Shown here: positions 1 to 7,230 of the stretch, piece by piece | Position numbering within the stretch: position 1 is the stretch's first letter | Layout of the letters: each line of letters opens with the position of its first letter | Virus record (IMG/VR): IMGVR_UViG_3300032236_001561 | Location: 1 to 36,906 of that record | DNA from: a virus | DNA length: 36,906 nucleotides | Direction: 5' to 3' (one strand) | Translations under genes and position numbers: made by a program | Notes under the pieces: model-generated | The model's input: only the letters and a program-made list of their open reading frames with translations | What the model was told of the DNA's origin: nothing | Database searches by the model: none

Positions 1-123
1 AAGCTCAAGATTTACACCGGCAGCGCTCCGGGTGTTGGCAACAGTGCCACCGGCACGCTGCTTTCCACGATCTCGCTCCCCTCCACGGCATGGACGGTGG
101 CAAGCGGCGTGGCCACCCTCAGT
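1..123. repeat. Terminal direct repeat, left copy (circular junction)
   Basis: These 123 bases are identical to the last 123 bases of the window (36784-36906). A reading frame continues unbroken from the right end into the left end, so the repeat marks where a circular sequence was opened. It may be an assembly overlap rather than a physical terminal repeat of the virion DNA. Confidence 0.95.
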
Positions 124-318
124 GGCACCTGGCAAGACACCAGCGCGGCGGCAAGTGGCACACCGGGCTACTGGCGAATCACCGACAGCACGGGTGCCAC
201 CGTGTACGCCGAAGGGACGGCTGGCGTGAGTAGTGGCGAGCTGTCGTTCACCACCACGATCAGCCTTGGCGGCACCGTAACCGTGACCGCTTTCACACTT
301 ACCGAGGGGAACGCCTAA
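1..318 (+). CDS. Small virion-region protein, 3' part of a gene crossing the circular junction
   Basis: This is the C-terminal part of a 128-residue protein whose TTG start lies at 36715; frame 1 is open from base 1 to the TAA at 316-318. The protein is rich in Thr, Ser, Gly and Ala with alternating polar and hydrophobic residues, so it is probably a beta-rich virion component. I do not recognise the family. It sits between the large beta-helix protein (34388-36706) and two further small genes, within the late operon. The next ATG at 320 follows one base after the stop. Confidence 0.8.
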   Translation, partial: KLKIYTGSAPGVGNSATGTLLSTISLPSTAWTVASGVATLSGTWQDTSAAASGTPGYWRITDSTGATVYAEGTAGVSSGELSFTTTISLGGTVTVTAFTLTEGNA

Positions 319-319
319 C

Positions 320-613
320 ATGCCAGACGCAAACATTGACACAGGGCCGATTCAGATCATTGGCTCGGTTGAGTGCGTGGCCCGCCCTGGCGCTGTGAGC
401 CTTGACGCTTTTCCCCTTCTGGCGTTTGCGCCCGAACAATATGGGGCTGGCATTCGCACCGAGGATAAAGGCGTGAGCGTGGCCGACATTGCGACCGCGT
501 ACGCCACCAATCCCGATGCCAACGCAATTGCGGCCCAGTTTGCTACCAGCGCCGCACACATTGCCGATGCCATCCGTTACGCCATTGCTACCGCCTTTGC
601 ACAAGGAGCCTAA
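320..613 (+). CDS. Hypothetical small late protein (97 aa)
   Basis: The ATG at 320 follows the previous stop by one base. The N-terminal half looks beta-rich, and the C-terminal half is an Ala-rich helix (ADIATAYATNPDANAIAAQF and onward). I see no signal peptide or membrane segment. Its place in a tight series of late genes between two beta-helix proteins suggests a virion or virion-assembly protein, possibly a chaperone or cap for the neighbouring fibres. No family recognised; function not assigned. Confidence 0.75.
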   Translation: MPDANIDTGPIQIIGSVECVARPGAVSLDAFPLLAFAPEQYGAGIRTEDKGVSVADIATAYATNPDANAIAAQFATSAAHIADAIRYAIATAFAQGA

Positions 614-616
614 CAC

Positions 617-958
617 ATGGCAGACATCACAGATCCACAGGTGGTATCGTTCGCCAATCAGCGAGCCCGCACAATTGCCGATAAAATTGTGGCTCTTCAA
701 TATGCTCTCACAGCGTACCAGGCCGACTACGCGGCTCAAGGCATCTCGGCCAAGATCACAGCAGCGGGCACGACCGGAAACGTCGCGGACGGTGCGGCCA
801 ACGATGGCAGGTCGATCATTACTGGCACGCAAGTAATTAACCAAAAAGCGGCGGTCGATGCGTTGATTACGGCGATTGGCACCACGCTGGTGAGTGGCGT
901 GGGTGCTAGTGCCCTGGCGATCAACAACGGTATTCAGGTCAACGGCTCGCCTCGCTAA
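617..958 (+). CDS. Hypothetical small late protein (113 aa)
   Basis: The ATG at 617 has an AAGGAG ribosome-binding site at 603-608. The first half is a likely helix (residues about 8-45, VSFANQRARTIADKIVALQY). The second half is Ala/Gly/Thr-rich, with a short hydrophobic stretch near residues 85-105. It has no signal peptide. It belongs to the late operon directly upstream of the GTG-started beta-helix protein. Family not recognised; a structural or assembly role is inferred from position only. Confidence 0.75.
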   Translation: MADITDPQVVSFANQRARTIADKIVALQYALTAYQADYAAQGISAKITAAGTTGNVADGAANDGRSIITGTQVINQKAAVDALITAIGTTLVSGVGASALAINNGIQVNGSPR

Positions 959-968
959 GGAGTAGCCC

Positions 969-2375
969 GTGCCACTGCTTGAGCTGTACATGCAGACGAC
1001 CGGTTCGGACCTCAACGCGGGCACCGATAACACCACCACGCCCATCGATATTCTGCCCAGCTATTGCACGGTCACAGCCGGCACAATCACATTCACGGCC
1101 GCAACCGGCACGCCATTCAGCGGAGCAACAGCGGGATCGACCTGGGTTAGCTTCTATAACAGCACAGACACGGCAACCCGGTTCACAGGCCTGATCAACT
1201 CGATCACCGGCGGCGGCTCGACGATCACCGTTCTGTACAACAGCGGAACCGGGTACAGCACCACGGGACTCGGCCTTGCCACAGGATTGACGGGGACCGT
1301 CTATTGCCGCATCGGCGGGGCATGGGCCAGTTTAGCGATCACCGGCTCGGGCAGCGCCATGAACGCACCGACCAGTTCCGGGGCTTGGTCCACGTACAAC
1401 GGGCTTCGCGTTAACGTCAAAGCGGGAACGTACACCTCTACTTCCGCGATCACGTTCCCGGCCGGCACGGCCGCCAAGCCAATCTGGTGGCGTGGCTATT
1501 ACAGCACGCTGACCGGCACGCCAGGTTCAGCCGCCGGTTTCACGTCCGATCTCGACAATTGCGCCAACGTCGCTGGCACCATCGTAGGAGGTCCGACAGG
1601 CGCAACCCGACCACAGTTTACGAATAGCGTTGTTAATGCGACTAGCTTTACGCTCGGTAGCTGGGTGATTTATGAAAACATGGAATTTACCAGCACCGCA
1701 AGCACTGGCAACGGCCAGGCTGTGAATGTCGGAGGATCAAACGTCCAAGCTCGTCTGATTCGCTGCCGATTTTCCGGCAACTCCGGCGGCGGCACAACCG
1801 CAGGAATTAACGGATTCGTTCATGCAGTTGGATGCTATTTTTACGCAGCGACCTATTTTAACATTAACGCAAACGGCGGCAATCATTCGTTCATTGGCTG
1901 CACGCTTAGAGGTGGTTCGCAAGGAGTTTACCTGCAAAGCGGCGGCACGCTGACGATAGCTTTTTCCATTCTGGAATCGTCTACTTACGCTCTCTATTGC
2001 GTTTCGACTTCAGCGGCAGCAGTGAACGCCATCAATAACGTGTTCAGCTCTTGCATAAACGCGATTTATACAAGCAGCACATCACTACATCATATTTTGG
2101 GTGCCAACAACTATATCACGAATTGCACGAACGCCATCAGCATCAACGGCACGACCAATCTCTGGCCGTGCGACCTGCTAAATAGCGGATTCTTCAGCAA
2201 CACCAACCCGTTGACCGGTGTGTGGGAATCTTACCAGCGAAGCGCACAGACAGACACGACGGCGAATCTCAGCCCGTACACGTCGCCGTTCGTCAGCACG
2301 TCAACGCATGACTTCACGCTTGTGTCTACGTCATACGCCAGGAAAAACGGGTTCCCCGGCCAGCTTGAGGTATAA
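969..2375 (+). CDS. Beta-helix virion protein (fibre/spike candidate, 468 aa)
   Basis: GTG start at 969 after AAGGAG at 957-962. Residues about 150-430 show the short turn-strand pattern of right-handed parallel beta-helices (repeats of the kind NVQARLIRCRFSGNSGGG, HSFIGCTLRGGSQGVYLQSG, AINNVFSSCINAIY). This fold is common in pectate-lyase-like enzymes and phage tailspikes. The N-terminal 130 residues are Thr/Ser/Gly-rich and may be a particle-binding or oligomerisation domain. I see no catalytic triad I can name, so enzymatic activity is open. It lies upstream of the connector and tail genes, not next to the tail-tip genes, and a second, larger beta-helix protein is encoded at 34388-36706. 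Either could bind or cut host surface polysaccharide. Confidence 0.75.
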   Translation: MPLLELYMQTTGSDLNAGTDNTTTPIDILPSYCTVTAGTITFTAATGTPFSGATAGSTWVSFYNSTDTATRFTGLINSITGGGSTITVLYNSGTGYSTTGLGLATGLTGTVYCRIGGAWASLAITGSGSAMNAPTSSGAWSTYNGLRVNVKAGTYTSTSAITFPAGTAAKPIWWRGYYSTLTGTPGSAAGFTSDLDNCANVAGTIVGGPTGATRPQFTNSVVNATSFTLGSWVIYENMEFTSTASTGNGQAVNVGGSNVQARLIRCRFSGNSGGGTTAGINGFVHAVGCYFYAATYFNINANGGNHSFIGCTLRGGSQGVYLQSGGTLTIAFSILESSTYALYCVSTSAAAVNAINNVFSSCINAIYTSSTSLHHILGANNYITNCTNAISINGTTNLWPCDLLNSGFFSNTNPLTGVWESYQRSAQTDTTANLSPYTSPFVSTSTHDFTLVSTSYARKNGFPGQLEV

Positions 2376-2377
2376 CC

Positions 2378-2917
2378 GTGCCAAGTCAAAGCTACCTCTC
2401 GATCGGTGCGGTACAGCCGGGCACGTCCACGGGCACCAGCAATGGCTTTGTGTCTATTGGTGCGGTGCAGCCACAGGTTAACCTGTCCACCGCCACGCTT
2501 ACCGTCACCCTGAACGGTGTGTCAGTCACCGGCAGCGGCACAGCAACCACACCCACGCCAACCACTGGCGGGCTTAACCTCACGCTGGGCAGCCTCACGA
2601 CCAAGGCCACGGCCACAGCGGCGGTACCCACTCCAACCAGTGGCGGGCTAACGGTCACGCTGGCGAGCCTGGGAGTAGCAGGCACGGTTACGGCGGCAGC
2701 ACCAACGCCAAGCACTGCTAGTCTGGCTGTTACGCTGGGCAGCCTCACGCCAACCGCCTCCGCTCTGGCTCTGCTCGCCACGCGTTGGATCTTCGCCAGT
2801 GAATCCAGCGGCTGGTCCGCGACAGAGTCCACCGCGGCGGTCGGCTCCGCCACCGAAAGTCAGCCCAGAAACAAGATCGGCGTCGATTCGTCGAATACCA
2901 GCGAAGGAGGCTACTGA
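2378..2917 (+). CDS. Low-complexity repeat protein of the virion region (179 aa)
   Basis: GTG start at 2378, two bases after the previous stop. An SIGAVQPG-type motif occurs twice near the N-terminus (residues about 8-15 and 27-33). Residues about 40-138 form roughly four degenerate 25-residue repeats of the pattern LxVTLxSLxxxxTxAxPTPT. Repeats rich in Thr, Ala and Pro with alternating beta residues suggest an extended surface or linker protein. The C-terminal 40 residues are Ser-rich and polar. The stop overlaps the next ATG (TGATG). Family not recognised. Confidence 0.7.
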   Translation: MPSQSYLSIGAVQPGTSTGTSNGFVSIGAVQPQVNLSTATLTVTLNGVSVTGSGTATTPTPTTGGLNLTLGSLTTKATATAAVPTPTSGGLTVTLASLGVAGTVTAAAPTPSTASLAVTLGSLTPTASALALLATRWIFASESSGWSATESTAAVGSATESQPRNKIGVDSSNTSEGGY

Positions 2918-3744
2918 TGCTCGGGCCGCAATCGACCAACACAACCAAGGCGTACAGCCTCACCCTGAACGGCTACCAGGGCGCGTCGCTGGCGGGATAT
3001 TTCACCGGATCGGAAACGATCCAGGCCACGCTCTGGCCGGGTGATGATCAGTCCAACTCGCTCACGCTTACGGCTATCTGGGATTCGTCGATCTCCGGCA
3101 ACCCAGCATCGGTCACAAATCCTGTGGTCAAGCTGACGGTGAATTCCAGCGTGATCTCGGACCTGCCGGCGGGGATCTACTGGTATCAGGTGTTGATCAA
3201 CCCGGCCACCGACAAGATCGAGGCGGCACGCGGGCGGATCAGTCTCCGGGTGGCGACAGGCGCGTCGGCATCACTGCCGGTCTATTGCACGTTCGCCGAT
3301 ATGACGCGGATCGTCCCTTGGGTCGCGACGTTGATGAGTGATGAGGACCAGGCCGGGTTCGCGGAGCAGCGCAACAGCGCCCGGGTGTGGTTTGAAAATA
3401 TCCTCTTTGCCCACGATCGCGGCCAGGCCGAACGGGCCTACTTTGAGGGCGGCTGGCTCACTCCGGTCTTGGGTCGCTCGGTATGGCTCCAACAGCAGCT
3501 CGCCGCCGGGAAGCTCATGTTGAGGCCGGATATCGTCCGGGCGAATGCTCTGTATGCACTGGGCGAAGTCCTACAGGATCAGATCGGCACGCGGGACGGA
3601 ACACCATACCAGGCCCTCGCGGGACACTACCGAGGCCAGGCCGAAGCGATTGCCAAGAGCGTAATCGCCGAACTCGACACCAATGATGATGGGTACGGCG
3701 ACTACGTGATCGACTGTACGCAAATCAAAGTCAGGCGGGCGTGA
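2917..3744 (+). CDS. Head-tail connector candidate with N-terminal beta domain (275 aa)
   Basis: ATG at 2917 follows AAGGAGG at 2904-2910 and overlaps the previous TGA. Residues 1-118 resemble an Ig-like or BppU-like beta domain (YSLTLNGY, IQATLWPGDD, GIYWYQVLI). Residues 120-275 are mainly helical, beginning YCTFADMTR, similar in style to siphophage head-tail connector and adaptor proteins. Residues 254-262 (DTNDDGYGD) look like a calcium-binding loop. The position between fibre-like genes and the tail-terminator candidate supports a neck role. The fusion of a beta domain to a connector-like domain is unusual. Function is inferred from pattern and position. Confidence 0.5.
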   Translation: MLGPQSTNTTKAYSLTLNGYQGASLAGYFTGSETIQATLWPGDDQSNSLTLTAIWDSSISGNPASVTNPVVKLTVNSSVISDLPAGIYWYQVLINPATDKIEAARGRISLRVATGASASLPVYCTFADMTRIVPWVATLMSDEDQAGFAEQRNSARVWFENILFAHDRGQAERAYFEGGWLTPVLGRSVWLQQQLAAGKLMLRPDIVRANALYALGEVLQDQIGTRDGTPYQALAGHYRGQAEAIAKSVIAELDTNDDGYGDYVIDCTQIKVRRA

Positions 3745-4529
3745 TGGCTCTCCCGGGTGCAAGCTATGGATTCTGGCTGCTGGCGGAGGATATCGAGCCC
3801 CGCGACGATCCCGCCTGGGCCGGGGCGACAGACGGACTCCGCGCCTGGTTCTGGCGGGAAGCCGTCCGTCTGGCCTCCGCCGCGTATGACCGCAGCCGGG
3901 AACGCGGGCTCGACAGGTTCGACCGGCCCCTGGCAGCGATCACAGACAAGACGCGGAAGTACCGCCGGTCGGCCATGGGCACCGCCGATCCTGACGCCCC
4001 TCCGCTCACGCCGGCCTGGGGCCTCTCGCGTACTCGGTCACTGGTCAGGTATCGGATTGTGGCCGGCCAAGGGGCATGGTTCTGGCACATCCACGGGCCG
4101 CAGAAGGGGCCAGCGTGGGGCCAGATTCTGGCCTGGCACGCCGCCGGAGCCGTCAACGGCGGCAAAGTCCGCGACGTGCTGGGGTTCAGTCCTCGCAACC
4201 TGGCCGAGGTCCGCGACAAGATGAGGGGGTGGTGGATCGCTCGCCGAGGCCACGCCGCACAATCGGTAGGCGTGATCCCAACCAAAGCACCACAGCCGAT
4301 CGAGATCACAATCCAGCTCCCCAAGCCGGTGCTTCCGAGGAGCCAGCGGAAGGAAATCTTTGGCGACTGGTGGAAGGGCCAAACAGAGGAGCGAGTCGTG
4401 GCACAAAAGCACGTCGAGACCATGAGCGGCGAACAACGCGGACCCGGCACCGTGGGCGTGATCTTCCGCGCTCCGCCAACCCGGCCGCGTACCCTCCGCC
4501 TCCCGCCCCTGATCGGAGCTGGACGATGA
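3744..4529 (+). CDS. Hypothetical connector/neck-region protein (261 aa)
   Basis: The ATG at 3744 overlaps the previous TGA (TGATG), so translational coupling is likely. The protein is basic and rich in Trp and Arg, with a helical N-terminal 100 residues (LRAWFWREAVRLASAAYDRS). A Gly/His/Trp segment follows (GAWFWHIHGPQKGPAWGQIL), then a Pro/Arg-rich tail. No family recognised. Its place among connector-type genes suggests a virion or assembly protein. The ATGA overlap with the next gene at 4526 continues the coupled string. Confidence 0.7.
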   Translation: MALPGASYGFWLLAEDIEPRDDPAWAGATDGLRAWFWREAVRLASAAYDRSRERGLDRFDRPLAAITDKTRKYRRSAMGTADPDAPPLTPAWGLSRTRSLVRYRIVAGQGAWFWHIHGPQKGPAWGQILAWHAAGAVNGGKVRDVLGFSPRNLAEVRDKMRGWWIARRGHAAQSVGVIPTKAPQPIEITIQLPKPVLPRSQRKEIFGDWWKGQTEERVVAQKHVETMSGEQRGPGTVGVIFRAPPTRPRTLRLPPLIGAGR

Positions 4530-5131
4530 GCGTTGACACAGACCCGATCAAGCGGATTACGCTCAAGCTCGCCAAGATCGCGAACCTTGAGAAACAGGAC
4601 GTCGCCGACCTTGGCCAAGGCTGCCAGCGGGCGATCATCGAAGACAATCGCCGCGGCGTGCTCAGTGGATTCGACAAAGATGGCAACTACGCGCCGCCCC
4701 TGAAATACAGGAACGGCCAAGGCTCGCCCACAGTCGGCCGGCCCTTGCGCTCGGCGGCGTTCGGGACCACGCGGGGGAACTTCAAGGGAGTCAGCTCTAG
4801 GCAGACGCGGAACGTCCTTCCGAATAACAACCTCCCCACGCGGATTTACAAAAAGCTCAACGGGCCACGGCTGGCACCACGTAAGGAAGCAAGCCGAGTC
4901 ATCACGAATCTGGTCGCTCTGCCGGTCCAGGTCGAGAACGATTCGATTCAAATCACGTGCGCCTGGTTCGACGTGATCTCCGCCAAGGACCGGCCGTTCC
5001 TGAAGTATCACTTTGACGGTGAGGGGCGGAACCCCAAGTACGACCTCCGGGGAATCCGGCCTTATGGGATGATGCTGATCCGTGAAATTACCCAGCTCTG
5101 GATTCGCTCACTGATCACGGGGAAAAGCTGA
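4526..5131 (+). CDS. Hypothetical neck/tail completion-region protein (201 aa)
   Basis: The ATG at 4526 overlaps the previous stop (ATGA). A longer in-frame extension upstream to 4076 would lie on top of the preceding gene and is not used. The start MSVDTDPIKRITLKLAKI is followed by a basic protein with KYHFDGEGRNPKYDLRGIRP near the C-terminus. The size and place between connector candidates and the tail-terminator candidate fit a virion morphogenesis protein. I do not recognise the family with certainty. Confidence 0.75.
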   Translation: MSVDTDPIKRITLKLAKIANLEKQDVADLGQGCQRAIIEDNRRGVLSGFDKDGNYAPPLKYRNGQGSPTVGRPLRSAAFGTTRGNFKGVSSRQTRNVLPNNNLPTRIYKKLNGPRLAPRKEASRVITNLVALPVQVENDSIQITCAWFDVISAKDRPFLKYHFDGEGRNPKYDLRGIRPYGMMLIREITQLWIRSLITGKS

Positions 5132-5631
5132 TGGCCACCCAAGCCTACGGACTGACGCCGGCCCCTCACCGCAAGGTGTTCCGCGCCTTATGCGACGTGC
5201 TCAAACAAGATCCAACGCTCAGCCGGGTCATCCGTACCTGGAGTGTGTTCGACGGCTCGCCGATCGACACCCAGGATTTCACGGTCTCGCATACGCCAGG
5301 GCTCAGGATGATCCCGAGCGAAGGTCCGGATGGCTGGTATGGCCCGAACGGACTCCTGGGTCCGCTCGTCGTGGACGTGGAAATCTGCCTGAGAGGGTCA
5401 GACTTCGATGACGCCCTCGACGTGTATCACGCCGTCCGGAGGGCCATCTATCCGCCGGCCGACGCTGACCGCGTAAGAATCCACCAGGCTCTCGTCGCCG
5501 CCGGTGCCGAAGCTATGTTCGTTCTCGAGTGTTCTCAGGGTTCCTTCGCCCCTCGCGTGATGGTCGATGGTCCCTTGCTGGAAGTGACCGGGAGACTCTC
5601 GGTCAGAGTTAGACAGGACCTCAACGCATGA
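5131..5631 (+). CDS. Tail terminator / neck protein candidate (166 aa)
   Basis: TGATG overlap with the preceding gene. N-terminal helix (HRKVFRALCDVLKQDPTLSR), a central strand followed by LVVDVEICLRGSDFDDALDV and the helix YHAVRRAIYP, then a C-terminal strand SVRVRQDLNA. A helix, mixed strands and a position just before the tail tube are typical of siphophage tail terminator or completion proteins, which cap the tail tube and join it to the head. No firm motif exists for this group, so the call rests on size, layout and predicted fold. Confidence 0.5.
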   Translation: MATQAYGLTPAPHRKVFRALCDVLKQDPTLSRVIRTWSVFDGSPIDTQDFTVSHTPGLRMIPSEGPDGWYGPNGLLGPLVVDVEICLRGSDFDDALDVYHAVRRAIYPPADADRVRIHQALVAAGAEAMFVLECSQGSFAPRVMVDGPLLEVTGRLSVRVRQDLNA

Positions 5632-5795
5632 TCGAATTTTTATGGGGCGGAGTCGTCACGACCGCCACGATCCAAGATGGACAGTGGGTCCACGGCCTTC
5701 CGGAGGTTGTGGCCATGCTCAGTCGGTTCGACCCGACCGACCCTGATTCTCTCGATAAAGCGGCTGCCCATTTGGGCGGATCCGTCGTTCGCTGA
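5628..5795 (+). CDS. Small hypothetical protein (55 aa)
   Basis: An ATGA overlap places its ATG inside the stop of the preceding gene. It reads MIEFLWGGVVTTATIQDGQW and onward to a TGA at 5793-5795. It is neutral to acidic, with one helix around residues 26-50 (EVVAMLSRFDPTDPDSLDKA). It has no membrane segment. The start overlap and the close fit of the gap between tail terminator and tail tube argue that it is real. Function unknown; in this slot small tail assembly factors are common. Confidence 0.65.
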   Translation: MIEFLWGGVVTTATIQDGQWVHGLPEVVAMLSRFDPTDPDSLDKAAAHLGGSVVR

Positions 5796-5829
5796 TCTTT
5801 CCTTCTCGCCCTGAAACGGAGTCCAGTCC

Positions 5830-6837
5830 ATGGCAGCCAGACAAATACTGATGGCGGTGATCGAATCGAGCTACGGCACCGCCAAGACCTCGCCCACGCT
5901 GGGCACTGATTCGTTTTATCTCAGGCTCGACCAGGATAACGCCTTCACGATGGAAGCCGATCCGGTCCAGCAGCCGATCAGCTACGGTGGCGGCCTGGAG
6001 ATCGAGGGAGACGTGGTTGCCGACCTGGTCGAATGCAAGGGGGCGTTCAGCTTCACGCTCTGGCCGGGGGTCTGGTCCAGTGTCCTGCTCAACTGGGCAC
6101 TCACCACAATCAACAGCGGCCGGACGGCTCCGTGGACGACGACCGACGCGAACAACGTCATGCCCGTGGGAGACCTCGCCAGCCTCAGCTTCTACCACGC
6201 CTACCTGACCGAGGATGGAAGCACGTACAAGCGCACCAGGTACGCCGGATGCAAGGCCGAGAATATCACGCTTGCGGCATCCGAGACCGGCCAGGGGCGT
6301 ATCTGGAAGCTCAGCGGCAACGTCACGGGCATCAAACCCGTGGGCAACCCCTGGGATAGCTCGACCGACCCGACCTCGACCGAGTTCCCGCTCCCGGCCG
6401 AAACCAATTACCCGACCGGGCCGTACACGTTCGGCCACCTGGGATCGGGCACGGGGACGGTGACGGTCGGCACCAACCGTGCGGCGTCTTGCATGTCGCT
6501 CAGCCTCAGCGTGAAGAACACCCTTACGCCGAACTACTACGCCAGCCGGTTCCTTTCGACCCACCGGTTCGTCGGTCGCCAGACGACGGCCGATCTGACG
6601 CTCCTGTACAAGTCCACGCCAGACGACCGGGGCAGTTACCGCAGCCTCTCGCCCCTGGCGACTTCGTTTAAGATCGACAACGGCGTGAACTCGATCGCAC
6701 TCTCGTTCAACGGCAAGAACGTGATCCGGCCCTGGAAGCGGGCGTTGCCGAACGCGCAGCAGTACCAGCAGCAGCTCACCATCGCGAACAGGTGGGATCC
6801 CAGTGCCGCGACGGACATCACGCTGACTACGGCATAG
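5830..6837 (+). CDS. Major tail tube protein (335 aa)
   Basis: ATG at 5830. Beta-rich protein with typical tail-tube features: a start MAARQILMAVIESSYGTAKT, then DSFYLRLDQDNAFTMEADPV, alternating strands and a C-terminal region resembling siphophage tube proteins that stack as hexamers around the tape measure. Length is at the upper end for the group, so an extra beta domain in residues about 190-300 may decorate the tube. It lies between the terminator candidate and the tape measure, the conserved position. Its 3' end overlaps an oppositely oriented membrane gene by 11 bp. Confidence 0.7.
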   Translation: MAARQILMAVIESSYGTAKTSPTLGTDSFYLRLDQDNAFTMEADPVQQPISYGGGLEIEGDVVADLVECKGAFSFTLWPGVWSSVLLNWALTTINSGRTAPWTTTDANNVMPVGDLASLSFYHAYLTEDGSTYKRTRYAGCKAENITLAASETGQGRIWKLSGNVTGIKPVGNPWDSSTDPTSTEFPLPAETNYPTGPYTFGHLGSGTGTVTVGTNRAASCMSLSLSVKNTLTPNYYASRFLSTHRFVGRQTTADLTLLYKSTPDDRGSYRSLSPLATSFKIDNGVNSIALSFNGKNVIRPWKRALPNAQQYQQQLTIANRWDPSAATDITLTTA

Positions 6838-7207
6838 GCGTGAGGTTGCGATCGAAGGTGAACATCGCCTGGCCCCGGTGTTCGCCTTCCAGCACGTTGA
6901 TGAGTGACGCCTTGGATTTCAGGTCGGTCGAACCAACGGGCAGGAACTTCTGGTCGATCGCAACCACGCGAACCTTGGTACCGTCGGCCATCAAATGCCC
7001 GTTGCACCGATCCGTGTCGCGTTTCTCTCGGCACTCCCAGGCGTTTTTGTGCCAGGCGATTCCCCTGGCCATGTATTCCTTGCCGGGAGTTGGGGCGCTC
7101 GAAGTGAGTCGAATGTCTGAAGTGAGATACGCCATGAACGCCAAGGCGAGCCCAACAGGCAACAGCAAAGGCAGCGGAAACTTCTCGGTCTTGATTTCAT
7201 TGTCCAT
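6827..7207 (-). CDS. Minus-strand single-pass membrane protein inside the tail operon (126 aa)
   Basis: Start ATG at 7205-7207, preceded on the minus strand by AAGGGGCC. An upstream in-frame extension to 7237 exists but overlaps the tape measure start. Residues 1-10 are charged, and residues about 11-28 (FPLPLLLPVGLALAFMAYLT) form one hydrophobic segment. A roughly 95-residue soluble domain follows with one Cys pair (CREKRDTDRC). Topology suggests an anchored protein with an outside domain. It faces against the whole late operon and fills the place where siphophages usually encode tail chaperones, so it may be a prophage-expressed moron such as an exclusion factor. Family not recognised; function inferred from topology and orientation. 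Confidence 0.65.
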   Translation of the reverse strand: MDNEIKTEKFPLPLLLPVGLALAFMAYLTSDIRLTSSAPTPGKEYMARGIAWHKNAWECREKRDTDRCNGHLMADGTKVRVVAIDQKFLPVGSTDLKSKASLINVLEGEHRGQAMFTFDRNLTPMP

Positions 7208-7230
7208 CTCTGGCCCCTTGTGAGTGAACC

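Noticed and set aside
1-123. True terminal repeat of a linear virion genome (cos or DTR)
   Set aside because: The repeat lies inside a small virion gene, far from the terminase genes, and a frame runs across it. An assembly overlap of a circular or permuted genome explains it better.
3764-5011. 415-residue minus-strand frame over the neck genes
   Set aside because: It is antisense to three coupled plus-strand genes with good starts, and its sequence is Arg/Pro-rich without motifs, as expected from the antisense of GC-rich coding DNA.
6792-7223. 143-residue plus-strand frame between tail tube and tape measure
   Set aside because: Its amino-acid make-up (Ser, Arg and Pro runs) looks like a shadow of the minus-strand membrane gene, and it starts inside the tail tube gene. 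No chaperone or frameshift pattern is visible.
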